A stretch of DNA of 64,000 nt from DASQPR01 sp963836785 (lineage in GTDB: Bacteria > Actinomycetota > Actinomycetes > Mycobacteriales > Micromonosporaceae): the NCBI GenBank assembly GCA_963836785.1, contig CAWIKW010000005.1, positions 62,001-126,000 on the forward strand, in the 5' to 3' direction. A model generated the notes under the pieces. It saw only the letters and a list, made by a program, of their open reading frames with translations. It did not search any database and was not told the origin of the DNA. The position numbers and the translations under genes are program-made. This document shows, in pieces, positions 50,028-58,734 of this stretch (position 1 is the first letter of the stretch; each line of letters begins with the position of its first letter).

Positions 50028-51131
50028 TCAGGCGGGCCGGCCGTAGCCGTGGATAGGTGCGGTGCCGAGGGAGGCGATCTGCACGTCCTCACCGACGCGT
50101 GGGGCCTGGATGATGTGCCCGTCGCCGATGTAGATCGCGACGTGATGGATCGGTGAGTAGTAGAAGACCAGGTCGCCCGGCCGTAGATCGGACTTCGAGA
50201 TGTGCGCGACGGCGGCGTACTGCTCGGTCGAGTTGTGCGGTAACGAGACGCCGGCGGCACGCCAGGCCGCCATCGTGAGCCCGGAACAGTCGTAGCTTCC
50301 CGGACCGTCGGCCGCCCACTCGTACGGCTTGCCGATCTGGTCGTACGCGAACTTGACCGCCTTACCCGCGGCGCCGGCCGAGTACGTCGGGACGTAGTCG
50401 CTGACCGGTGCCGTCGAGTCCACGCCGGACGGACCGTACGCCGCGAGCCGCAACGACTTCAGGCTCGCGATCTGCGCGACGATCGTCTTCTTCTGTGCGG
50501 CCAGGACCGCGTACTGATTCGTCTGCTGTTGGTCGAGCGCGACGAGCATTTGCTGCTGGTCGTCATAGGCGCGCGTCGCCTCATTCAACGCGACGACGTT
50601 GTCCTGCCTGGCGTCGGCGATTCGATCGAGCAGCAGCAGTCGATCGGTCGCGGCTTGCGCGGACGGTGCATCGACCAGCACCGCGAAACTCGATAGCGGT
50701 GTCGCCTCGTACGCGTGGGCGGCGACCTGGCCGACAGTGATCCGCGCCGCGTCGACGGCTGCCTGCATCGGCGCGAGGCGCTTGAGACCGGCCGCCTCGC
50801 GCGCCTTGGTCTGCCGTAACAAGTCCTGCATCGCGTCGAACCGCTCGATCACGATCTCGAGCTGGTTGGATGCCGCGTCGATCTGTTTGTCGAGCGTGGC
50901 CTTGCTGGGCGTCGGCGTCAGTCGTGGTGTCAAGAGTCGTGGTGTCAAAAGTCTTGGTGTCAAACCTGGCGCGGAGGCGGGCATGGCGAAGGCCGTAGTT
51001 GCCGGCCCGACGGAGGCCGCAGCGGCCGGCGCGGCGGCGACAGCGGCGCCCGGCGCGGCCAGGCAAGTCGCCCCGAAGACGGCGGCCATCGCGGTGATCC
51101 GAATGCGGCACCAGGACGTAGATGACGGCAT
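50028..51131 (-). CDS. NlpC/P60 cell-wall hydrolase with N-terminal coiled coil
   Basis: 367 residues. Signal peptide (residues about 8-35: RITAMAAVFGATCLAAPGAAVAA), a low-complexity repeat TPRLL-TPRLL-TPRLT, a coiled-coil (about 75-240) and a C-terminal NlpC/P60 domain: YDCSGLTMAAWRAAG (catalytic Cys), HHVAIYIGDGHII (catalytic His). It should cut D-Glu-diaminopimelate bonds in peptidoglycan, like RipA-type hydrolases. ATG 51131 gives the signal peptide. Divergent from csoR. Confidence 0.9.
   Translation of the reverse strand: MPSSTSWCRIRITAMAAVFGATCLAAPGAAVAAAPAAAASVGPATTAFAMPASAPGLTPRLLTPRLLTPRLTPTPSKATLDKQIDAASNQLEIVIERFDAMQDLLRQTKAREAAGLKRLAPMQAAVDAARITVGQVAAHAYEATPLSSFAVLVDAPSAQAATDRLLLLDRIADARQDNVVALNEATRAYDDQQQMLVALDQQQTNQYAVLAAQKKTIVAQIASLKSLRLAAYGPSGVDSTAPVSDYVPTYSAGAAGKAVKFAYDQIGKPYEWAADGPGSYDCSGLTMAAWRAAGVSLPHNSTEQYAAVAHISKSDLRPGDLVFYYSPIHHVAIYIGDGHIIQAPRVGEDVQIASLGTAPIHGYGRPA
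50920..50964 (-). repeat. 3 x 15-bp in-frame repeat inside the NlpC/P60 gene
   Basis: Three units AGTCGTGGTGTCAA(G/A) with slight variation, coding for the TPRLL pentapeptide repeat just after the signal peptide. Confidence 0.92.
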
Positions 51132-51190
51132 ATCGGTATCAACGTCCCAGATGTGACATAGGTGACGGCGTGTCGCGGGGATTGTTCCCG

Positions 51191-51209
51191 CATACTGTAG
51201 GGGGGTATG
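51191..51209. promoter_or_regulatory. CsoR-type operator CATACTGTAGGGGGGTATG
   Basis: Inverted CATAC/GTATG flanking a run of six G, the classic CsoR copper-operator pattern, 9 nt before the csoR start. Copper would release CsoR and induce the operon. Confidence 0.75.
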
Positions 51210-51217
51210 GTATCGAC

Positions 51218-51526
51218 GTGGATACGACAGCAACGCAAGATCTGCCCGGCGCTCCGGGCTACAGCGGTGACAAGGCCGCCCTGCTCGCTCGACTCCGCAG
51301 AGTTGAGGGCCAGGTCAGAGGCGTACAGCGGATGGTCGACGAGGACGCGTACTGCATCGAGGTGCTGACCCAGATCTCGGCCGCCACGCGGGCCCTCCAG
51401 GCGGTTGCCGTGGGGCTGCTCGAGGATCACCTGTCCCACTGCGTTGTCGACGCCGCGCGTACGGGCGACCCGTCGGCGAAGGTCAAGGAAGCCACCGATG
51501 CCATCGCTCGGCTCGTACGTGCCTGA
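51218..51526 (+). CDS. csoR: copper-sensing transcriptional repressor CsoR
   Basis: 102 residues, four-helix DUF156/CsoR fold. KAALLARLRRVEGQVRGVQRM is the DNA-contacting helix pair. The Cu(I) site residues are in VDEDAYCIEVL (Cys) and LSHCVVDA (His and Cys), the C-H-C set that distinguishes CsoR from nickel or formaldehyde relatives. GTG 51218 places the start after the operator. Represses itself, copZ and copA until Cu(I) binds. Confidence 0.93.
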   Translation: MDTTATQDLPGAPGYSGDKAALLARLRRVEGQVRGVQRMVDEDAYCIEVLTQISAATRALQAVAVGLLEDHLSHCVVDAARTGDPSAKVKEATDAIARLVRA

Positions 51527-51607
51527 CACGGCCGGCGTGCAGCGATCGACCCGACCGGGAAACAAACGACCAGACCGCCGTGCCGGCGTGGCCAGGAGGC
51601 AGAACAG

Positions 51608-51823
51608 ATGAGCGTCATCGAGACCTACCGGGTCGACGGCATGACCTGCGAGCACTGTGTGCGGGCGGTGTCCGGCGAGATCGGTGCGCTGCCCGGCGTT
51701 GTCGACGTGACGGTGGATCTGCCGAGCGGCGCGGTGACGGTCACGAGCGCGTCGCCGTTACCGGCGCAGGCGATCGCCGACGCGGTCGACGAAGCCGGTT
51801 ACACGCTCGTACCGGTCGGATGA
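51608..51823 (+). CDS. copZ: copper chaperone (HMA domain, CopZ)
   Basis: 71 residues, a single heavy-metal-associated ferredoxin-like domain. GMTCEHC binds Cu(I). It delivers copper to CopA. AGGAGG lies 10 nt before the ATG. The last base pair of the gene overlaps the copA start (ATGA), so translation is coupled. Confidence 0.95.
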   Translation: MSVIETYRVDGMTCEHCVRAVSGEIGALPGVVDVTVDLPSGAVTVTSASPLPAQAIADAVDEAGYTLVPVG

Positions 51824-54006
51824 CCACGCTCGACCGCGACGTCCAGCGTCCGACGCCGCAGGGTCCGTCGCCACAAGGAGTGTCGGCTCGCGTCGTCGAT
51901 TTGCGCATCGGCGGCATGACCTGCGCGTCGTGTGCTTCGCGGGTGGAAAAGAAACTGAATCGGCTCGACGGTGTCGTGGCGACCGTGAATTTTGCGACCG
52001 AGACCGCCCGGGTCGAACACGATCCGGAGATCGCGGTCGCCGACCTGATCTCGACGGTCGAGGCGACCGGCTATCAGGCCACCGCGATGAATCAGCATGC
52101 GGCCGTAGGTCCACGCGACGTTTCAGCGTTGGCGCGATTGGCCGTCGCCGCATCGCTCACCGTGCCACTGCTCCTTGTGGTGATGGTGCCGGCGTGGCAG
52201 TTCGCGGGTTGGCCGTGGTGGGTGTTTGCTCTCGCCACACCGGTCGTCACCTGGTGCGCATGGCCATTCCACCGAGCCGCTGCGGCGAATCTCCGGCACG
52301 GCGCGGCCACGATGGACACGCTCATCTCGCTCGGCGCGATCGTCTCCTACGTCTGGAGTGTGGTCGCGCTATTCACCGGCGGCCATCTCTACTTCGAGGT
52401 CGGCGCCGCCCTGGTGACATTCCTGCTGATCGGGCGCTATGTGGAGGTGCGAGCCAAGCGCCGAGCCGGCTCGGCGCTGCGCGCGCTGCTCGAGTTCGGA
52501 GCGAAGGACGCGGCTGTCCTGCGCGCCGGCGTTGAGCACCGCGTGCCCGTTGCGCAATTGCGGGTGGACGACCTTTTCGTGGTACGGCCGGGAGAACGGC
52601 TCGCGACCGACGGTGTGGTCACGGACGGCGCTAGCGCCGTCGACGCCAGCATGATGACCGGCGAGAGTCTGCCGGTCGAAGTCGCACCGGGCGCGGCCGT
52701 CGTCGGCGGGACGGTCAACGTGGGCGGCCGCCTGATCGTCCGGGCGACCCGCGTCGGCGCCGACACGCAACTCGCCCAGATGGCCCGGCTCGTCGCGGAG
52801 GCTCAGTCCGGCAAGGCGCCGGTGCAACGGCTTGCCGACCGCGTCGCGGGTGTCTTCGTGCCGGCGGTGCTGGTCGCGGCCGTCGCGACGTTTGCCGGTT
52901 GGCTGCTCGCCGGCGGCTCGGTCAACGCGGCGCTCACCAGCGCAGTTGCCGTGCTCATCGTCGCGTGCCCATGCGCGCTGGGCCTCGCGACGCCGATGGC
53001 GCTGCTCGTCGGCACGGGGCGCGGAGCGGCGCTCGGCATCGTCATTCGTGGGCCCCAGATCCTCGAAGCCACGCGCCGCGTCGACACGATCGTGCTCGAC
53101 AAGACGGGCACCGTTACCACCGGCGCGATGCGCGTGGAGGGCGTGGTCGCGGCCCGACTCGACGATGCGTCCGACGTGCTGCGGTTCGCGGCGGCGGTCG
53201 AGGCGGCGGCCGAGCATCCGATCGCCCGCGCGGTCGTCGCGGCTGCGGTCGAGGCCGACGTACGCCTGCCGGCGGTGACCGACTTCATCGCGCTGCCGGG
53301 GCTCGGCGCCCGTGGCGTGGTCGAGGGCCGTCAGGTCATCGTCGGCCGACCCCAACTCCTGCGCGATGTGGGCATCGACGTGCCGGCCGACTCGGGGAAG
53401 CCGGGCGCCACCGTTGTGGCCGTCGCATGGGACGGAGTGTTTCGTGGTCGTATCGCGGTCACCGACGATGTCCGCCCCACGTCGCCGGTCGCCGTCGCCG
53501 ATCTCCGTACGCTCGGATTGCGTCCGGTGCTGTTGACCGGCGACAACACGGCCACCGCGGCGGCCGTCGCGGCGGCGGTCGGCATCGATGACGTACGCGC
53601 GGAGGTTCTTCCGGCCGACAAGCTCGCCGTGATCGCCGCGCTGCAGCACGACGGGCGCGTGGTGGCGATGGTCGGCGACGGGGTGAACGACGCGGCCGCG
53701 CTGGCGGCGGCGGACCTCGGCATCGCGATGGGATCGGGCACCGACGCTGCCATCCAGGCCAGCGACCTGACGCTGATGCGCTCGGATCTGTCCGCCGTCG
53801 GCGATGCGATTCGCCTGTCCCGCGCGACGTTGCGCACGATCAAGGGAAATCTGTTCTGGGCGTTCGCCTATAACGTGGCGGCGATCCCGCTCGCGGCCGC
53901 GGGTCTCGTCACGCCGATCGTCGCCGCCGCCGCGATGGCCGCGTCCAGCCTGTTCGTGGTGGCCAACAGCCTGCGACTGTTCCGGTTCGCGCCGCACCGA
54001 TCCTGA
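51820..54006 (+). CDS. copA: copper-translocating P-type ATPase
   Basis: 728 residues, P1B-1 ATPase. N-terminal HMA domain GGMTCASC (one only). Eight helices with CPCALGLATP (metal-binding CPC), TGES in the actuator, DKTGTVTTG (phosphorylated Asp), AEHPIARA, GDNTATAAAVA and MVGDGVNDAAALAAADLG. YNVAAIPLAA and MAASSLFVVANSLRL in the last helices are the Cu(I)-specific residues. It exports Cu(I). ATG 51820 overlaps copZ; an upstream start would contradict that coupling. The stop lies inside an 18-bp duplication. Confidence 0.96.
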   Translation: MTTLDRDVQRPTPQGPSPQGVSARVVDLRIGGMTCASCASRVEKKLNRLDGVVATVNFATETARVEHDPEIAVADLISTVEATGYQATAMNQHAAVGPRDVSALARLAVAASLTVPLLLVVMVPAWQFAGWPWWVFALATPVVTWCAWPFHRAAAANLRHGAATMDTLISLGAIVSYVWSVVALFTGGHLYFEVGAALVTFLLIGRYVEVRAKRRAGSALRALLEFGAKDAAVLRAGVEHRVPVAQLRVDDLFVVRPGERLATDGVVTDGASAVDASMMTGESLPVEVAPGAAVVGGTVNVGGRLIVRATRVGADTQLAQMARLVAEAQSGKAPVQRLADRVAGVFVPAVLVAAVATFAGWLLAGGSVNAALTSAVAVLIVACPCALGLATPMALLVGTGRGAALGIVIRGPQILEATRRVDTIVLDKTGTVTTGAMRVEGVVAARLDDASDVLRFAAAVEAAAEHPIARAVVAAAVEADVRLPAVTDFIALPGLGARGVVEGRQVIVGRPQLLRDVGIDVPADSGKPGATVVAVAWDGVFRGRIAVTDDVRPTSPVAVADLRTLGLRPVLLTGDNTATAAAVAAAVGIDDVRAEVLPADKLAVIAALQHDGRVVAMVGDGVNDAAALAAADLGIAMGSGTDAAIQASDLTLMRSDLSAVGDAIRLSRATLRTIKGNLFWAFAYNVAAIPLAAAGLVTPIVAAAAMAASSLFVVANSLRLFRFAPHRS

Positions 54007-54038
54007 CCAGCGGGCCGATGCTGACCACCGGGCCGATC
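54003..54038 (+). repeat. 2 x 18-bp tandem repeat spanning the copA stop
   Basis: CTGACCAGCGGGCCGATG then CTGACCACCGGGCCGATC. The first unit contains the TGA stop (54004-54006) of copA. Confidence 0.93.
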
Positions 54039-54074
54039 TAGCCGGTCACCAGCGGTTCCGACCAAGTGTTGCGG

Positions 54075-55193
54075 TCACGTCCGCGCCGACACCGGCGGAT
54101 AGCCCAGCGTGCCCCGCAATGCGGCCATCGTGTCGGCGATGATCGTCGTCGGCCGGATCGGTACGCCGGCGACCGCACCGAACAAGCTCGGCAGGCCGGC
54201 CAAGCAGAAGCCGTCGTCAATGAGTATCGCCGGTTCGCGCGCTCCGAGCGTGGCCCTGGTGTGGTCCCATGCCTCGGTGACCTCACGAGCGGACGGAACG
54301 CCGAACGCGTGCCCGACCGGCGAGCTGTGCCGCAGCCGGACGATCGCCGAGCCGGTGAACTCATCGGCCAACCGTCCGGCCACGGCGAGCCGATGCTGGT
54401 CGGCTGCGCTGTGTCGCGTCACCACCGTGCACGGCGTACGGCAATGCGTGGCGCACGTGGTCAGCGCCTCAGCGACAACGCTGTGCTGCCGGTCGAGGTA
54501 GGCGCGCCAGCCCGGATCCGGCTCCGCGGCGACGCGGAGGCTGCGCTCGGCGGCCGACTTTTGTGGCTTGGTCTGCGGGCATTGCGGGTCGTTGAACTCG
54601 CCCCATCGGCTGCCGGCGCCACCGACCGACTCCGGCATGTGATCCGGATCGGCCGCGTGGCCGAGCGTTGACTCCCACATGAGCAACGGCAGGTACTCGC
54701 TGGCCGTGTGGACGGCCGCCACCAGCGCCGATGTGTCGCTGCGGAGCCACCGGATCGCGATCGCCTCCAGCATCAGTCCGAACGCGGGCCGCAGCGTTCC
54801 GAGCGCGCCGCGATCGGCTTCGCGGGGCGACTGGGGCATGCGGGCGGCGCGGCTGCGCGCCACCAGACCGTCGGGTACGGCCTCGCCGGTGACCAAGTCG
54901 GCGATGTGGTGGTCGGTGTTCGCGTCGTGGGCCGCGTCGCGCTGGCCGAAGTCCTCGGCGTCGAGGTCGAGGAGTCGCTGCCCGAACGCACACAGTTGCT
55001 GCGCCGCGGCGACGTCGGGCACATCCCGCTCGATCAGTCCCGCCTCCAGCAGTGCCGCGATCTCCGCGAACGCGTACCGGCGGGTGAGTACGGTGAGTGC
55101 GGCCGGGCCCGGCGCGGCCGGGTCTACCGCGACCGGCCCCGAAGTAGTCGGATCAAGAGCCGTGGGACCGGGCCGCGCTGGACTGATGCCCAT
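54075..55193 (-). CDS. protein of unknown function with clustered cysteines
   Basis: 372 residues, no signal peptide or clear membrane helix. Residues 1-32 are low complexity (repeated GPxALDP). The body is Ala/Leu-rich and helical (RRYAFAEIAALLEAGL, FGLMLEAIAIRWL). In the second half, EFNDPQCPQTKPQK and ALTTCATHCRTPC put four cysteines and a His in close groups, which may bind metal. The end (PAILIDDGFCLAGLPSLFGA) is unrecognised. It lies between copA (convergent) and the DEAD-box helicase (same strand, 27 nt apart), so it probably belongs to the helicase transcript. Confidence 0.7.
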   Translation of the reverse strand: MGISPARPGPTALDPTTSGPVAVDPAAPGPAALTVLTRRYAFAEIAALLEAGLIERDVPDVAAAQQLCAFGQRLLDLDAEDFGQRDAAHDANTDHHIADLVTGEAVPDGLVARSRAARMPQSPREADRGALGTLRPAFGLMLEAIAIRWLRSDTSALVAAVHTASEYLPLLMWESTLGHAADPDHMPESVGGAGSRWGEFNDPQCPQTKPQKSAAERSLRVAAEPDPGWRAYLDRQHSVVAEALTTCATHCRTPCTVVTRHSAADQHRLAVAGRLADEFTGSAIVRLRHSSPVGHAFGVPSAREVTEAWDHTRATLGAREPAILIDDGFCLAGLPSLFGAVAGVPIRPTTIIADTMAALRGTLGYPPVSART

Positions 55194-55220
55194 GCCGCCA
55201 GCGTCCCACGGCTAGCCGTT

Positions 55221-56924
55221 TCAGTTGCCGGTGTTCTCCGTCGCGGCCGCGCCGGCGTCGTTGCCGCCACCGCCACTGCCGCCACGCCGACGGCGTCGCG
55301 GTCGCCGGGCTGGCCCGGCGTCGCCGGAGGCCGGCTGATCCGCGCCGGCGACGGGCACGCCCGCCTCGCCCGCGGTCACGGCCTCATCCACCCGGCGGGT
55401 CCGGCGGCGCTGGCGTGGCGCTGCCGGCTCGGTGTCGGCCGGTCCCGGAGCGGAGGTGGTCCGCTCGTCGGACCCGCGTCGACCGTCCGGACGGCTCGCG
55501 CTGGACCGGCCACCGCGCCCGCGGCCACCGGTCGACGGCCGGCTGGCCGGGCGGTCCTTGCGGGGGCCGCCGAGGTCCTCTTCCTTCTCGGCGGCGAGGC
55601 CGACGCGCGTCCGGTCGGCCGTCGGCAGCGTGCCGGTGACATCGGCGGGGATGTCGAGATCGGTGTAGAGCCACGGGGACGTGTGGTAGGTCTCGGGCGG
55701 CTCGGGCAGATCGAGGCCGAGCGACTTGTCGATCAGTCGCCAACGGGGCATGTCTTCCCAGTCGACGAACGTGACCGCGACGCCGGTCGCGCCGGCCCGA
55801 CCCGTACGGCCGATCCGGTGCGTGTACGTGTCCGGGTCCTCCGGGCAGTCGTAGTTGATCACATGCGTAACGCCGGTGACGTCCAGCCCACGGGCCGCCA
55901 CATCGGTGGCCACCAGTACGTCGACCTTGCCGGTGCGGAACGCGCGCAAGGCCCGCTCGCGGGCGCCCTGGCCGAGGTCGCCGTGCACCGCGGCCACGGC
56001 GAAGCCTCGGAAGTCGAGGTCGGCCGCCACGCGGTCGGCGTTCCGCTTCGTACGCGTGAAGATCATCGTCAGCCCGCGGCCATTCGCCTGCAGGATGCGC
56101 GCGACGATCTCCAGTTTGTTCAGCGAGTGCGTCCGGTAGATCACCTGTTGGGTCTGGGGGTTCGGGCCGGTCGCGTCGGTGTGCCCGGCGTGGATCGTGA
56201 TCGGGCTGCGCATGAACCGTCGCGCCAGCGCGACGATCGGGTCCGGCATGGTCGCGGAGAACAGCATCGTCTGGCGATCGCTCGGCGTCATCGAGATCAG
56301 CTTCTCGACGTCCTCGAGGAAGCCGAGATCGAGCATGCGGTCCGCTTCGTCGAGTACGAGGGTGCGCACCCCAGCCAGCGTGAGCTGCTTGCCCTTCGCG
56401 AGATCGAGAAGGCGGCCGGGCGTGCCGACGATGATCTCGACACCGCGCTTGAGTGCGTCGGTCTGCGGTTCGTACGCCACACCGCCGTAGATGGCGAGGA
56501 CCCGGACGCCGCGGGTCAGGCCGGCCATCTTGAGATCGCGTGCGACCTGGATGCAGAGTTCGCGGGTCGGTACGACAACGAGCGCCTGTGCGCGGCCGTC
56601 CGTACCCTCGGCCGGTGCCTTGAGGCGCTCCAGGATCGGAACGCCGAAGCCGAGCGTCTTGCCGGTGCCGGTGGGCGCCTGGCCGATCAGGTCGGCGCCG
56701 CGGATCGCGATCGGCAGCGCATACTCCTGGATCGCGAACGATCGGTGGATGCCGGAGGCGGCGAGCGCCTCGACCGTTTCCGGCCGAGCGCCAAGCTCGG
56801 CGAACGTCGGGCTGTCCGGCTTGACCGGTGCGAGAGCGTCTGGCTTGGCGAGTTCTTCGGTGATCTCCGTGATGGGTGCAGCGTCGGTCGGGACCAGCTC
56901 GGGGCTGGTTTGGTGGTCAGTCAT
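55221..56924 (-). CDS. DEAD-box ATP-dependent RNA helicase
   Basis: 567 residues. Motifs in order: Q motif FAIQEYALP, APTGTGKT (Walker A), VPTRELCIQVA, TPGRLLDLA, DEADRMLDLGF (DEAD), SATMP, IFTRTKRNAD, HGDLGQGARERAL, VATDVAARGLDV and HRIGRTGRAG. The last 150 residues are a Gly/Arg/Pro-rich basic tail, usual in actinobacterial RhlE/CshA-like proteins. It unwinds structured RNA, for example in ribosome assembly or cold growth. ATG 56924 matches homologous starts; 75 nt of upstream open frame are unlikely to be coding. Confidence 0.94.
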   Translation of the reverse strand: MTDHQTSPELVPTDAAPITEITEELAKPDALAPVKPDSPTFAELGARPETVEALAASGIHRSFAIQEYALPIAIRGADLIGQAPTGTGKTLGFGVPILERLKAPAEGTDGRAQALVVVPTRELCIQVARDLKMAGLTRGVRVLAIYGGVAYEPQTDALKRGVEIIVGTPGRLLDLAKGKQLTLAGVRTLVLDEADRMLDLGFLEDVEKLISMTPSDRQTMLFSATMPDPIVALARRFMRSPITIHAGHTDATGPNPQTQQVIYRTHSLNKLEIVARILQANGRGLTMIFTRTKRNADRVAADLDFRGFAVAAVHGDLGQGARERALRAFRTGKVDVLVATDVAARGLDVTGVTHVINYDCPEDPDTYTHRIGRTGRAGATGVAVTFVDWEDMPRWRLIDKSLGLDLPEPPETYHTSPWLYTDLDIPADVTGTLPTADRTRVGLAAEKEEDLGGPRKDRPASRPSTGGRGRGGRSSASRPDGRRGSDERTTSAPGPADTEPAAPRQRRRTRRVDEAVTAGEAGVPVAGADQPASGDAGPARRPRRRRRGGSGGGGNDAGAAATENTGN

Positions 56925-57397
56925 GAAATGTGGGGTGTCCCTCTCGTGGAGCGCCCCAACTTGAGCTACATGTTGTCGATCACGTGCTGTCGATCGCATG
57001 CGAGGAGCGCCGGTTGTCTTTGGCGTGGGCCACGCGCGACGGGAATGTCGCGGGCGACACGCGTGCGGCCAGCGTTACGGTCGGGTGTCGCACGACGGTC
57101 CGCTAATCTGCGGACCAGCGCTACACGGCGGCCCAGCTGGCTGCAATAACCACAGTCTACGCGGAGTGCCTGGCCAATGGTGAATCCGGCGCCGTGGCGT
57201 GCTTCATGGTGAAGCCGGACAACAGCGGGAATGATCCCGTTAGATAGCTGATTGTCCGGTTTAAGCCGGGCGTGTCGGCGAACGGCGAATCGCCCGGGCC
57301 GCGCATCGATCGCAGGCCCGGGACGGTCGATCCGTCCCGGGCGCAAATCAGTCCGTCGAACCGAGTCTGAGTGGTCCGAGTCTCGGCCGGGCGAGTC
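56925..57397. other. 473-nt intergenic region
   Basis: Between DUF3107 and the DEAD-box gene, both on the - strand. Holds the terminator-like hairpin at 57316-57342 and a short inverted pair near 57226-57243 (CGGGA-N4-TCCCG) that could be an operator of the helicase gene. No coding frame has a ribosome site. Confidence 0.55.
57316..57342 (-). terminator. GC-rich hairpin after the DUF3107 gene
   Basis: GCCCGGGACGG pairs perfectly with CCGTCCCGGGC across a 5-nt loop, 56 nt after the DUF3107 stop. There is no T-tract, as is common for actinobacterial terminators. Confidence 0.7.
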
Positions 57398-57625
57398 TCA
57401 GTGGCCGGCGGTGAAGCCCACCGCACGCGGCGACGACTCGGCGATCTCGATGAATGTGATCTTGTCTACCGGCACCAGGATGCGCCGGCCCTTGTCGTCG
57501 TCGAGGCTCAGCGTGCCGCCCGACTTCAACGCTTCGGACACCGCCTTCTCGATATCTGCCGGCGATTGGTTGCTCTCCAGCACCAGCTCCCGGTGGGCGT
57601 ACTGCACGCCGATCTTGACCTCCAC
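57398..57625 (-). CDS. DUF3107 family protein
   Basis: 75 residues. MEVKIGVQYAHRELVLESN and a middle with LDDDKGRRILVPVDKITFIEI define DUF3107, a small soluble actinobacterial protein of unknown function, probably an alpha/beta nucleotide- or protein-binding fold. It has a fixed place between a TetR gene and a DEAD-box helicase in many actinobacteria, as here. AGGGAGGAC lies 7 nt before the start on the - strand. Followed by a GC-rich hairpin. Confidence 0.93.
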   Translation of the reverse strand: MEVKIGVQYAHRELVLESNQSPADIEKAVSEALKSGGTLSLDDDKGRRILVPVDKITFIEIAESSPRAVGFTAGH

Positions 57626-57808
57626 GAAGGTCCTCCCTGTATCTCGTTGTCAGCGCGCGGTGTCCGTCGCGGCGCCGTGAATTGTCGTCTGCCAGCCTCG
57701 TCGATTCCGCTTCGGCCTGAGACCAGGCTAGCGGCCGGCGTGCTCGGCGACCGCGTGCCGTGTCACACCGACGTCGTCGGCTTGCGCTCCATTGTTGGCA
57801 CGCCGAGC

Positions 57809-58516
57809 TCAGCGGCGGTCGACCGATTCGCTGTGGGCGGATCCGCTGTCAGCGGATTCGGCGCCGGGGCTGCCATGCGCGCTCTCACCGCCGTGCAGCG
57901 GGAAGCTGGCGATGCCGCGCCAGGCGAGCGTCGCCATCAGCGCCTCGGCGGCGGCCTTGGGCACCTGCCGGCCACCGGACAGCCAGAACTGCGCAGACGT
58001 GACGGCCGCGCCGACGAGGCCGGCCGCCAGCAACTCGGCCGGGGCACGGTCGACGCCGGTGTCGCCCATGATCGTCGCGGTGATCGCGTCGATGCACGAG
58101 CGTTCGGCGCGGTCGACCCGTTCGCGCACGGCTGGTTCGTTGCGCAGATCCGACTCGAAAACGAGCCGGAACGCTTCACTTTCGTGGTCGACGAATTCGA
58201 AGTAGGCCCGCATCGCACCGCTCACGCGGTCTTTGTTGTCGTTCGTCGCGGCCATCGCGTCGCGTACGTGGGCCACGAGGGCGTCGCAGTGCGTGTCGAG
58301 CAGTGCCAGATAAAGCTCGAGCTTGCCCGGGAAGTGTTGATACAGCACGGGTTTGGACACGCCGGCGCGCTCCGCGATGTCGTCCATGGCGGCGGCGTGG
58401 TAGCCGTTGGCGACGAAGACATCCTGAGCCGCGGCGAGCAGCTGCTTACGGCGGGCCGAGCGTGGCATGCGAACCGGTCGCCCGCCGCTGTTCGTCCCCT
58501 TTGCCGTGGCGACCAT
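57809..58516 (-). CDS. TetR family transcriptional regulator
   Basis: About 235 residues. HTH: ARRKQLLAAAQDVFVANGYH, AAAMDDIAERAGVSKPVLYQHFPGKLELY (in two parts), a textbook TetR recognition region. The ligand domain follows (about 75-215), and the last 20 residues are Ser/Glu-rich low complexity. ATG 58516 has GGAGG 5 nt upstream; ATG 58537 with GGGAG is an equally possible start, and further upstream sequence is not coding. Homologues in this conserved block regulate membrane or lipid functions in some actinobacteria, but the target here is not known. Confidence 0.9.
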   Translation of the reverse strand: MVATAKGTNSGGRPVRMPRSARRKQLLAAAQDVFVANGYHAAAMDDIAERAGVSKPVLYQHFPGKLELYLALLDTHCDALVAHVRDAMAATNDNKDRVSGAMRAYFEFVDHESEAFRLVFESDLRNEPAVRERVDRAERSCIDAITATIMGDTGVDRAPAELLAAGLVGAAVTSAQFWLSGGRQVPKAAAEALMATLAWRGIASFPLHGGESAHGSPGAESADSGSAHSESVDRR

Positions 58517-58734
58517 CGTCACCTCCACCTCACCCATGCCAATCTCCCGTCGATCACGAGCGCGTGCCGTCCCACCGGACGGGCTCCCCGCGACCACAAC
58601 AGTGTCCGTCAACGCGGAATTTCCGGTGCATCTCGTCGTCAATCGTCCCTCGGACGACGAGACACCATCCATCGACCGGTTAACGGGCGTATCTGAACAC
58701 GGTAGCCTCACCGTGGGCAACCGAGGAGCGCGCG

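Noticed and set aside
51132..51217. c-di-AMP riboswitch before the NlpC/P60 gene
   Set aside because: The whole divergent gap to csoR is under 90 nt and is occupied by the copper operator; there is no room for that structure.
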